From Oscheius sp. JU75 (lineage: Eukaryota > Nematoda > Chromadorea > Rhabditida > Rhabditidae): a stretch of 64,000 nt of DNA. Below, one piece after another: positions 1 to 9,746 of this stretch. Below the pieces are notes generated by a model, which searched no databases, was not told where the DNA came from, and was given only the letters and a program-made list of their open reading frames with translations. Position 1 is the stretch's first letter; each line of letters opens with the position of its first letter. The stretch is from assembly GCA_037178855.1 (NCBI GenBank), contig JASJZC010000003.1, positions 1,116,001-1,180,000 on the forward strand, in the 5' to 3' direction. The position numbers and the translations under genes are program-made.

Positions 1-42
1 AAAGACAGAGAGACAGAGACGATTGAAAGCTGAGATTTCCAG

Positions 43-3000
43 TCCGACTTCCGAAAACGAATCTGGACGCCGGACACGTGTATCATCAACAGCAAGTCGA
101 GTTCCATCCACAGTTCGCCCTCTGAGAATACTTTCGTCATTCTGTACGAAAATGGTCTGGTTTGGAGCAATTTCAGGTAAGGTTTCTACTATTCCAATGA
201 TCAGTTAACATAATATAGCCTTCGGGCTCGAGGGACAATTTTCACCGACACAGCGCACACGTGTTCCGCAGTAGTCGAAATATGCAGTTCCTTCTAGCAA
301 AAAGGGACACTTAGGGTCGGTTTTAGTGGGCTGTTTAGGCGGGAGGGAAATTTTGAGGGTAACCGGGGGTAGTTAAGGGATCATAGAGCTGTTTGTGACC
401 GAGGGAAATAGAGAGACTTACATAAAAGTACTGTGACTCACGTATCCAGACACCTTACTCATTCCCTCATCTCTCACAAATAATTAACCATTCGAATTTT
501 GGTTCTTCTAGTACGGGTGTCCTCAAGTCCTTCTCGACCGATTTTCGTAAAGAGAAATGATGTGTGTTTGTGGCCTGGGGGCACGAGCTTGAAGAGGAAG
601 ATTTAAAAATGGCACAATTGGGATGAGAAAGTCTGGCGGCTTAGCACCCACAGAAGCAGTCAAATAGATTCTATTTTTTTTTTTTGCGAGTACCTTGCAC
701 CGAGCGAGTACGTTGGCTTGTCAACTAAACTCTTGACAGAAGAAGCCGGTACTCGTGTGGTACATGCAACACTAATTGCAACACCAAAGATGACAAACCT
801 TTGATAATGGTCCTATGAGTCGGTACATAAAGTTTTGCTAGAGTCTCTGACCATGTCTATGATTGTTATGACCAAAACTTTCAGATTGAACGTCAAGACA
901 CCCTGCTCCGTCAACTTGAAAATGTTCCCCTTCGACTCCTTGAGCTGTGAGATTGTCCTGGAGAGTTATTCCTTCAACACGGACGAAGTCAGACTGTTAT
1001 GGCATGATGTGCCTATAACAATGATGGAAAAGGTATGGGCCTGTCTCAATGTAAATTCCAGAGAATTTCAGGTAGAACTCCCGGACTTTGACCTCATTGG
1101 CTGGTCGACAGATCATCAGAGGCTAGAGTACCCGAATGGTATCTGGGACAGAGCGAAGGTGGGAGCGGGGGACTATCTCTTTGTCTGACTGAACTCGGTC
1201 CATCCAGTTCATTTTTCTCTTTCTCAGCCCTCTTCTTCGACAAAATTATCCGCAAAAGAGAGCCGCAAATCGAGTAATCGAGCAAGACGTCTCACAAATT
1301 TGTGCCCACGGGAACCGAGGGCATACGAGAGAGAGGGACCAAGTTGGTCTTTGTTTCCTCCTGAAAACAGTGAATTCTTTGATTTTTTTTACTGACGAGC
1401 AGCGGGAAGAACAATTGTGGGGCAGTCAGGCGTAATAACATCCATCCTGGAACCTAGTTTGCACTGATTTCGGAACTAGGTTGATCGCTGCGTAGGAGAG
1501 AGGGGTCAGAAAAGATACAGAGAGACAGAGAAACAGAGAACCAGAGAGACAATGAGACAGAGACACCCGGTTATTACATCCCCAGCACCTAATCTCTCAT
1601 TTTGACGTCCCGTGCGCACAACTTTCACAAAGAGTGAGTGACGGAAGTGACATGTCCGCTGGTCAGCTGCGCTTTCTCTCAAGAGACTTATCTTTCAACT
1701 CTAGGGATCAAATAGATAAAATAGTCATATTTTTCAGGTGAAGTTCACCTTCGCCCGTCGCTACGGCTTCTACCTTTTCCAATCCTACTTCCCCACCTCG
1801 CTTACGGTAATCTCCTCATGGGTCGGCTTCTTCTTCGATGTCCGATCAGTCTCTGCTAGGTTTGATGAGTTTTGAATAGTGGCTATGAGAATGTTCCAGA
1901 ATCACTCTGGGAGTGAGCTCCCTCCTCGCTCTCACCTTTCAATTTGGTAACGTGTTGCGGCATCTGCCGAGGGTCAGCTATATCAAGGTGAGTTCAGGCG
2001 ACTGTTTTCTGTAATACCAATAGATTTTATTACTCTATACCCTCGAAAAAATCCTAAAAACTGAAACGGAAACCACGGAAAAGTCCCGAGAGGACGATAC
2101 CCTCTGCGAACAAATGGTGCGTTGTGCAGTCATGTCCGAGTGGTTAAGGAGATTGACTAGAAATCAATTGGGCTCTGCCCGCGTAGGTTCGAATCCTGCT
2201 GACTGCGATGTATTTTTGCCTTTTCTCATTTGGATTCTTTCGACATTTCAGCCCAAAATATACAATTTCTGAACAGTTTTCCAGTTAGGGCGTACCCGTA
2301 TTGTCTCACCTTTCTCAATGTACTGAACACCCAGCCAAAAAAATCCCTTTTCAGTGCCTTGACGTCTGGATGATCTTCTCTGTGATTTTCATATTTTGTA
2401 CACTGGTCGAGCTTGCTATTGTGTGTCAGTTAAACAGGTGCCATTTTCTCTTACTTACTCTCTACAAAACAAATTTCAGATGGGAACGGGAACGACAAAT
2501 CGGCTCAAAAGTCCTGGGGCATTGGTTAAATCAGATCAGGTAACCTTGGCCAGCGAATTTATACCAAAAACTGTTTAGGAAAACCCGCAAGAATGAGACC
2601 AAAGGCGGTCAGAATGGACAGGTCGAGGGTCCGAGGAAAAGATGGGGTCTCTTGGCTGGAAGTGGAGGGGGTGGGGCGGCCAAAGAACCGTCCCCTGCTC
2701 CTCAAGGAACCGTGGTCAGCCAGACAGCCAACTCGATAATCCATCATGAGAAACCACACGACGTTTCCTTGGAACAAGAGTATACGTATGAGAATGTGAA
2801 GAAACGGTCCAGATGGCGTAATGCGGTTCAACGATTCGTCTATGCTCTGTGTCCACCGGACAGGGACTGGACTATTACCTCTGTACAGGTGGGAGAGACA
2901 GAGTCAGAGACAACCTTCACATCTTTCAGGTCGATCGATGCTCAATGATTATGTTCCCCTTGTCATTTCTTGTTTTCAACATTGTGTAAGTTCTTCTTCT

Positions 3001-3068
3001 ATATCTCTTCCAATATACATTTTAGTTACTGGTCAATCTACTTCATGAAGATGGACAGGCCAATGTAG
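43..3068 (+). CDS. Cys-loop ligand-gated ion channel subunit (LGC family), 5' end outside the window
   Basis: Pentameric neurotransmitter-gated channel subunit of the plasma membrane, closest in look to invertebrate glutamate/amine-gated chloride channels. My exon model is 43-176, 885-1032, 1072-1158, 1738-1859, 1900-1987, 2355-2437, 2480-2539, 2579-2888, 2930-2985 and 3026-3068, all GT-AG and all joining in frame. Seen: an [12 protein letters not shown] extracellular stretch, the Cys loop with exactly 13 residues between its cysteines (within 885-1032), M1 ([18 protein letters not shown]), M2 ([16 protein letters not shown]) preceded by VSAR, M3 ([20 protein letters not shown]), a long basic M3-M4 loop and M4 ending MDRPM-stop. 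The alanine-arginine before M2 is typical of anion-selective members (known for the family; selectivity here is inferred). The proline usual at the inner mouth of anion channels is replaced by serine. No disabling change was seen. The ligand cannot be told. Confidence 0.88.
177..884 (+). other. long intron of the ligand-gated channel gene
   Basis: 708-nt intron between two extracellular-domain exons, much longer than the usual 35-60 nt here. It starts GTAAGG and ends ACTTTCAG. I see a poly-T run near 670-685 and no gene, tRNA or clear transposon. Confidence 0.55.
1510..1564. repeat. GAGACAGA-type microsatellite in intron
   Basis: Imperfect (GACAGA/GAGACA)n tract inside the 1159-1737 intron of the channel gene. 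Similar purine-rich tracts, or their CTCTGTCT complements, lie near 1-20, 3435-3495, 4860-4930, 8606-8650, 14330-14350, 23208-23275, 29950-29975, 43056-43100 and 56635-56690. Confidence 0.7.
2126..2207 (+). tRNA. tRNA-Ser (anticodon AGA)
   Basis: 82-nt type II tRNA. The acceptor stem GCAGTCA (2126-2132) pairs with TGACTGC (2200-2206), with a G discriminator at 2207. A D-arm, an anticodon stem ATTGA/TCAAT with loop CTAGAAA (anticodon AGA at 2159-2161), an extra arm and a GGTTCGAATCC T-arm are all visible. It reads UCU serine codons. It lies wholly inside the 1988-2354 intron of the ligand-gated channel gene, same strand, and so is presumably transcribed by Pol III from its internal A box (after the acceptor stem) and B box (GGTTCGAATCC). 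Confidence 0.93.
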
Positions 3069-3225
3069 TTCTCTCATTCCGTTTCGAGTCATCTCCTACG
3101 TGCCATTTGTTTGCCCAATGTTTTGAGCCCGGTTTCAGTCCTATGTAAAGAGAGAATAAATATCTTTTTATCGGTCCTGACAGAGAGACAGTCCGAAAAA
3201 CAACAGATTTTTATAGAAACTTCTT

Positions 3226-3884
3226 CTATAATATTTCGCCGAGCCAGGCATATCGGCTCCTGATTTCCTTCTCCTCTCCGGGGCCGAAATCATTGGTGAG
3301 GCCGTAAATCTGACGAATTTCCTCTACAGTTTTACCATGGGCGAAGTTTGCAATTTTCTGGGCAATTATGTCCACTATGGGTTCGATGTCCAGGTAGTTG
3401 GCTGCCTGAAAAAATGTAAGTAGATTGTCTCATCTGTCTTTCTGCCACTCCGTCTCTCTGCCTCTCTAGCTCTCTAGCTCTCTCGCTTTCTGTCTCGCTG
3501 ACGCCTCTAACCCACCAGCATCATCTTCATCAATAAATCTGCTCCCACATCCAAATACTCCCTGTCTTCCTGCGTCAACCAGATTATCGGGTCCTCGCGT
3601 GGTCCCTTCGGCTTCCACTCTTTGTCCTTATTGGCCACACACCATTCCATCAGCTTTTTCAAGGTCTCTCCGTCCACATTGGCTATAGGAATGGGTTCTG
3701 TCAGCATATGACGATTGGAAGGGTCGAGGAAGTTCAAATCAGTGAGCATTTTTCGGATAAGATGAGACTGGAACGCTGCGTCCATGTCTGCAGCGACTAT
3801 CTGGCCATCACTGGATTGGAGCTTGAGAGTGACAGTAGGTATCTGCTCACTGTCCTCCTTGGACTCTACTGCGACCATTGACAT
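3226..3884 (-). CDS. Skp1-related protein (SKR), SCF ubiquitin-ligase adaptor
   Basis: Adaptor linking cullin-1 to F-box proteins in SCF E3 ligases. Two exons (3884-3516 and 3405-3226) with a 110-nt intron rich in CTCTGTCT joins in frame to a 182-residue protein; Skp1 proteins are usually about 160-175 residues. Seen: the N-terminal BTB/POZ fold (VTLKLQSSDGQ near residue 20), the PIPIANVDGETLKKLMEWC segment, then the C-terminal F-box-binding half with LAANYLDIEPIVDI, GKTVEEIR and a final conserved Trp. The start at 3884 (MSMVAVE) was chosen over an internal Met at 3878 because it is the first Met of the exon before the domain; either is possible. Nematodes carry expanded SKR families. It converges tail to tail with the channel gene, about 155 nt away. 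Confidence 0.85.
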
Positions 3885-4155
3885 GAATGAAAGAGTGAGA
3901 AGTTGGAATACAAGGCGAGAGAATGAGGGACACGCCTTTACTCTGGTTTCTATGGTAATGGGAATGATACACCTGTTGCAGAAAACAGTGGGAGTTACAG
4001 AAAGCCAGAAGGACCGGGAGAAAGAGGTAGAGAGGCAGTCAAAGTAGGTGCTACAAGACTGAGAACAAGCGATCCCTATACTAGTAATAAATAAAAAGTA
4101 TTTGTTTCCAAACGTTTTGCTTGCAAAAGGGATCTTTTTTAGCTGCTCGATAAGA

Positions 4156-5118
4156 ATGGACAAGCGCTCGGCCAAGGACGGACGGGTCGCTGCCAAATCC
4201 ACCTCCAAGAAGGGGTCCCGCCGTTCAACCAAAGGAATGCCTGAAGGGAAGGAGCCGAGAACTGCGAGTCAGGGACCGTCGGTCAGGTTCAGGAAGAATA
4301 AGCAGAGCGGTAGCAGTAAGAAGGTGTGTAAGGGAGACTGAACTAGTGACAGTAACAGAGACTAATTATTTCCTGTTTCAGAAGTCAGGCGAGAAGGACT
4401 CCAAGCTCATCGTAGTCCCTCGTCGACGCAACAGCCAAATGATGGAGCCTTCGTCCAAGAAGAAGTCCCTCGTTCGAGACGTGAGCAAGATGAGCCTCTC
4501 CACCCGCGACGTCAAAGACTTTCACAAGCATATGCAAGCCGACGGAAAATCTGTCCAAGAAAAACGAGAAGGCTCCTGCAGCGTCTGCTTCAGTCCAGAA
4601 GCCGACCAACACGTCAGAACGTGGCTGGAAGATGTTCAAACGCTCGAAGCTGAAGAATCGGAAACCCGTGAAATACCATGAGCTCATGGACCGGCACTAC
4701 ATCAACAAGGGACCGAAGCTCAATCAGGTCAGCTACTGGAATTACGAGATCGAGCAGGTGACCAAAGATGCGATAGAGGTTTTCCAGGAAGAGCCTGTCT
4801 TGATCGATGTCAAGCCGCCCTACATCATCGTTGGGGAGTGTGTATTTTCTAGTTTTAGTGTTTCTGTCTCTCTGTTTTTTGCCTTTGTGTCTCCCTGTCT
4901 CTCTGCCTCCCTGTCCCTCATCTCTCACTTATCCTCTATTTTGCAGTATCCGCGGTCAGTTCAACGACCTGATCAACATCTTCCTGCTGCTTGGAAGACC
5001 TCCCAAAATCTGCTACCTGTTCCTCGGCGACTACGTGGGCCGAGGCCAGCAGAGCACCAAGGTTATCATGCTCCTCCTCCGCTACAAGGTCTACTACCCC
5101 CAGAGTGTCGCTTCTTGA
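4156..5118 (+). pseudogene. PP1-like serine/threonine phosphatase, truncated and missing metal ligands
   Basis: Related to the PPP-family catalytic subunit. A basic, low-complexity N-terminal extension of about 150 residues precedes the catalytic fold (PPYIIVGDIRGQFNDL, then YLFLGDYVGRG). My model has exons 4156-4323, then 4382-4837 (with a 37-nt intron starting at GTGAGC near 4480 that restores the frame), then from 4948. In active PP1 the motifs are GDIHGQ and GDYVDRG. Here the metal-binding His is Arg and the second Asp is Gly, so phosphatase activity is unlikely (inference from known chemistry). After VYYPQSV the frame breaks at a run of five C, and the GNHE and HGG motifs that should follow are not found before 5300. 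It could be an expressed pseudoenzyme fragment, but a pseudogene is more likely. Confidence 0.7.
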
Positions 5119-5431
5119 ACCTGAACAGAGCTATGTAAATTTGTGGACGTCAGTCTGATTGGCTTCATGCTCTCGTCCAAATAGGCTACAGACTCCCGGC
5201 AGCCTTTCGCAGCAAAGACGCTTCTCCGTTCAACAACTACAGAAAGAGTTGATTCGGGAACTGCCTGGAAGCCAATTTCGATATCGGAGTCATTGTTGAC
5301 TTTATAAAACGAAGTGCATTGTAATAGAGAACAGCTAGTAGAAGCAACACCTAAAAGAAATTATGAGGCGTCTAACCATATGCTTACTTTGAATAGAAGA
5401 CCGAAGTAAAGTTGTTTCACTCCAGCAACAA
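5119..5431. other. intergenic stretch, no supported gene
   Basis: May hold decayed downstream phosphatase sequence, but no conserved motif can be recognised. It ends at the TTAA-bounded element. Confidence 0.4.
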
Positions 5432-6063
5432 TTAAAGCGAGTGTCGGGACTTTTTTTCCGACTATGTGTTCTGAGACGGGTCTTGTAGAGAAAAACGCGC
5501 TGATTACGGAGGTGTACCTCTTTTTTGTTTTATCATCGATTATCACCGAAATATAAGTTCGCAAAGTTACTACTCCAGAACAAAAGTTGCCATTTGCCGA
5601 GAAGCTTTCTCGGCAGTACTTGTCAGCCTTGTCTCGACAAGTTCCAGAAAAAAGAATAATCAGTCGAAATTGTTGCTTCTGGTAGCATGTTGCTCCTTTA
5701 TTTCTAGATACTAAAAAAAGAAGTTGAATGCATTCCAACCGCTTCAGAAACGAATCTACCTTGGTTTAGGGCGTTCAGTAATCTCCCCCAGTTTCCACTT
5801 CAAAAACTAGAGTTTTGCACCCAACATAATTTCTAAAGGTACTCTTATAGAATGAGGTTGGTTTTACCTATGGTACAGTTTCACCTTAATATGGTAGTTC
5901 GAAACTAATGTTACGTCTCATTCCTGACTCAAAAAGGCTCAACCTTGCAGCTCGAATAAGTTGCAGAAACCGAAAGCCAGTGCAATCTCGACTTGCTACG
6001 ACTTGTCAAATTACCTGAATTTTAACTTTTGCGAACTAAAAAGGGTCCGGACACTCGCTTTAA
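5432..6063. mobile_element. TTAA-bounded MITE with terminal inverted repeats
   Basis: 632-bp non-coding element. The left end reads TTAA-AGCGAGTGTCGGGAC and the right end is its inverted counterpart, GTCCGGACACTCGCT-TTAA, with one mismatch in the first 15 bases after TTAA. TTAA at both borders fits a piggyBac-type target duplication, but the terminal bases differ from the usual piggyBac CCY start, so the superfamily is uncertain. Inside is a short hairpin (GCCGAGAA-GCTT-TCTCGGC, near 5597-5617). A partial second copy of the right half lies at about 57000-57205 with the same end. Confidence 0.7.
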
Positions 6064-6467
6064 GGACGGATAACGGCTGTTGCTAGCCAATGCTGGTTTT
6101 TTGTCCTGTAGATATTCTTCATTATGCAACACTACTTGTTACCGAAAAGGAAAAAAAACTTTAGACCGTAACTAAAAATTGTCAGAATTATCGCATTGGG
6201 GTCATAATTTTGTGTGCCAATGACGGCAAATGACACATGTATGCAATTCTGGGTGGCACCACTGAGCACAGCTCTAAGGCTTCGACAGGTTGACGCTCTA
6301 CTGATCTTCTGAGACATGCGCTTATGCGTGCCGCTTAAAGAGCTTAGTTCTGATTTAGCAAACAGTCATCTTTCCAAAAATTCTTTTCCGGTTATTACTT
6401 TTGGGATACAACAAGCTTAAGAGCCAATTCTATGAAAACAGTCACTTGAGTTGTAAGTTGCATTTAT

Positions 6468-7609
6468 TCAAGTTCTTTCAAAAAAAATAATTGTCGATCT
6501 TCTCTTCTGTACCTGCATTGTAGACATGTCAATTGGTTTCACTTTAGTTCTCTGAGGATTTTTTTTTAGAACTTTCACAAAACTTACGCAGAAAACCATA
6601 CGATAAAGAGTCCTTCGATAAGGGGTGTAACTCAAAACGTATGCGATTTGTGTTAGAGGCAGAAGCACAAATGCTCCTGTAGCATTGATGTTAAACAAGT
6701 CTGAAAGATAAAGGTAAATTGTTTTGCACAGACGCCACACCAGCTCGATCCGAATGTGATACTATCATGTAGAGGCCGTAAGGGATAATTATGTACTCTC
6801 CAAGGAGTGTGGTACTCTGAAAACAAAAAACCGGTATTCTGGTAAATTTTCAGACTCACCATAGCCAATAATGATGTAAAAACCATTTATCCATACTAAT
6901 GTCAACAGCATATGCTTGTTCCCCAAACAGTTTAGGACAATAGACTCCGAACGTTTTGTAGGCAGCCATTTTGATAGAGTAGTTATCTTTGAATGAATTA
7001 ACAACAAGAAAAATAGGTAGTGGGCCAACGGCGCAGACCGGATAAATGGCTATGTAGACGAATTGGTTGCAAAGTTTGAATAGTTTAAAGTTGCAAAAAC
7101 TGTTCGGGGGAAGAAGAATGATCATTCTGTAGTAGAATAGGGGAACACATGCCATAGCGACCGCTGAAAGGTGATAATTTGCAAGTGTTAAAGATATGAA
7201 ACTTTTGTGGAAAAGTAATAATCTTTTATATTTTGTGACTTATGTATTGCTAGACTCAAAAATATTCCCGCCAAATATGCAGGAGAAACTCCATTGTCCG
7301 AAAGTATGCCTTCAAAAATAAAAACCACGTAGGGCAAATAGTTGACTGGTGTTGCTAGTATGGCCGTATAAAAAATGATTCCCCATATACTTAAAACAAT
7401 ACGCTACTATAACAAAAAACTTACAAACTCATTTCCGACAACATCATTGCTTTGAAAATAGTTGTTAGTTGCCGTGGGCTGTGGTACACAATCATGTACA
7501 CAGAAAGACTTGTTGTTAGAGTACTTACACCTAGTAATACTTTCAGAATTAGTTTCATTTCGGTAGTGTTGAGATCATAATAGGGATTTGTCTTGTTTGC
7601 AACGTTCAT
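6468..7609 (-). pseudogene. nematode 7TM chemoreceptor of the Srh/Sri type, incomplete
   Basis: G-protein-coupled chemoreceptor, probably of sensory neurons if functional. Exon 1 (7609 to about 7433) has TM1 (LILKVLLGVSTLTTSLSVYM) followed by the Srh/Sri-typical SPRQL. The next exon, joined through a GTAAGT donor, gives VNYLPYVVFIFEG. A further exon has ACVPLFYYRMIILLP, then VYIAIYPVCAVGPLPIFLVV and CPKLFGEQAYAVDIS. The last exon holds TM7 (GAFVLLPLTQIAYVLSYTPY) and a basic tail. The usual KLQKKF...IQxAIP TM6 block is not found and the middle exons change frame, so I call it degenerate. Single-base errors or unusual introns could rescue part of it. Confidence 0.68.
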
Positions 7610-8651
7610 TAGTGTTGGAAATGTGAGCGGATAGCCTAGAAGGAGTTATCATTTCTTATAGCCACCGCCATTGAAACAGCTGCCCACACATTAGTATTCA
7701 TGGGTTCTTTGAAAACTAGACCCTTTAATTCTACTGTGAAAGAGTGCGACTACCGCGCTCTACGCACTCATGGCGTTCCCCTAGTGGTATCAGTTCGAAT
7801 ATTTATGGTTCTGATAATGTTGAACAATGAATTTGTAAACAAGTTATCTTGAACACGAGAGAGTGAGTTTTGCCCACTTGACGATCCGGTGTGAATGCTT
7901 GTCGATTACCGGGGCTACAAGGAGAAACATTTTCGTCGCTTGACTCCAAGTTTTGCTTCGTATTTCACACAACAAAAATTTGGAAATTCTTAAAACAGGC
8001 ACCACGACTCGATTTAGCGCACATTTGCGTACATTTGGCCTTGCGTACATTTGCAGGAAATCGCAAAGCGAAAAAAAAAGTCATCATGTCTTTGAAATTG
8101 CGGTAACCCAAACTTCGGACCGGAAGCGGCTATGCCCGTTCAATTTGGGAAGGATAGAACGGCCCTTCCCGCACATATACGAGCACTTTTTTGGAATTAA
8201 AAATGTATGAATCTAGAATTACCTTACGTAGCCGGATACTGCAGGGAAGAGCATGAGCGTGGCTCTCATTACTGGTCAGCGACAACCTGCCTGAATAAAA
8301 CTCTTACTGTGACATTTTAGAAATTCCTCGACCCAATACAAATCTCGTGTTCGACTACGAACAAATGATAAGACAGTTCATACCGCTATGCAAGGAGCAC
8401 ATCATGTAAGGATGCTGAGAAGATGAATAATAGCATCTGATATTCAAGAAAGAATTTCTGTCATGTAGGGACAGACTGAATACACAAGGAAATATGAACC
8501 GTTGAACCCAGATACGGAACTAAACAAGATCTGGTGCTCAGAGGAGTTCATTATTTCCGAAAGTACTCAGAAACAGTCCATTGCTTGGCTGCTCGGAGAC
8601 AGTAAGCCAGAGAAAGAGAGACAGAGAGACGCAGAGAAAAAAAGACAGACT

Positions 8652-9241
8652 TTAAAAGCCGGTCTGCAAAGAACAGCTCTTCATTAAACTTCGTCCTGTA
8701 CAAGCTATTGAAGAGGGAGAAGGGAACGCTTCGTGGATCCCATTTGTTGCGAACTTCATAGTACATTCAAAGATATTTTTATTTACAAAATAGGGTGACT
8801 GCCTACTATGAAGGTGATGCTCGATGATTTCAGCTATGATTGCCAACGAATGGATGCGGTAGAAGACATCGAATTTCCCGACACCTCTCACAAACATCGC
8901 TCACATCACGTTGGAGCTTTCAGGTACTGGATTTCTAAACTTTAGAAGATTAGGACATACTCTAAAACGTTACGAGTGGATCTCCAGAGTTGCAACATCG
9001 ACCAGACGAAGACAGAACATGATGAAGTTGACTACCCAGAGGATAACTCTGGTTCAGAAGAATATGGGAGCAGAAACATCGAGAAAGAGCAACTTGTTAT
9101 TTTGTCTACTGTTTCTACCTTATATCCGTATTTATTTCTCGCCATGTCGCAATGAAGTATGACGGCTGTTTGGGCGAAGCCTTCAGTCTGGAATATCCTT
9201 ATACTGCCTGATAATCCTAGGAAAAATTCGAGATGAGCCAC
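8652..9241 (-). pseudogene. otopetrin-like 3' fragment (block A)
   Basis: Holds only the last two transmembrane segments of an otopetrin-type channel: GFAQTAVILHCDMARNKYG, then NPVPESSNVM and VFYRIHSLAIIAEIIEHHL. They match the same segments in the complete gene just upstream (9747-13320). No 5' exons adjoin it, so it is a truncated tandem copy. The final segment continues into extra residues before a stop at 8652 rather than ending with the usual short tail. Its twin at 43102-43691 is almost identical. Confidence 0.72.
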
Positions 9242-9249
9242 TATTCAAA

Positions 9250-9746
9250 GTGAAAAAAATGCAATAACGTAGAGTAACAGCGATTCGAATGGCTATTTGT
9301 TCTTGTAATTTGGGTGTGTACGTGTGAACGTTGGATACTCAGCCGAAGAGAGTTTGACGTGGGAGTTTGTAGTTTTTTAAACAGACTATATTTTCAGCTC
9401 AATGTGACTTTTTAATCTTTGTGCTGCAAAGATGTGGTTCACGACCTCGTCTACAACTTTGCAGTACATCGGAAAGCTAATAAGAGAAATGAGTTGTGCA
9501 GCCGAAAAACGTCAACACGTAATTGGGTCTATTCATTTATGCTACCGTGTAAAAATGGAGTAAAAATTGTTCACGGCTATGAAAGTTTCGCTTGGAGTCT
9601 AAAAATGGCAGCCTATGTCTCATTGCCAGGTGCGAGATTTTGACTTGACTCAACTGTTGCGGTAAAAAGATACGTCGAGGCAGCAATGATGAAACTTTAT
9701 CTATGACTGGCATATAAACATTTTCTAAGATTACATACAGTTTTAT
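9250..9746. other. spacer between otopetrin fragment and otopetrin gene
   Basis: No gene recognised. A poly(A) signal for the upstream minus-strand gene (AATAAA on the minus strand, 9741-9746) lies at its edge and overlaps that gene's stop region. Confidence 0.5.

Noticed and set aside
4632..4837. Frameshift in the PP1-like N-terminal extension
   Set aside because: A 37-nt intron beginning GTGAGC near 4480 restores the frame, so this is not counted as a lesion. The later break at 5095 has no such explanation.
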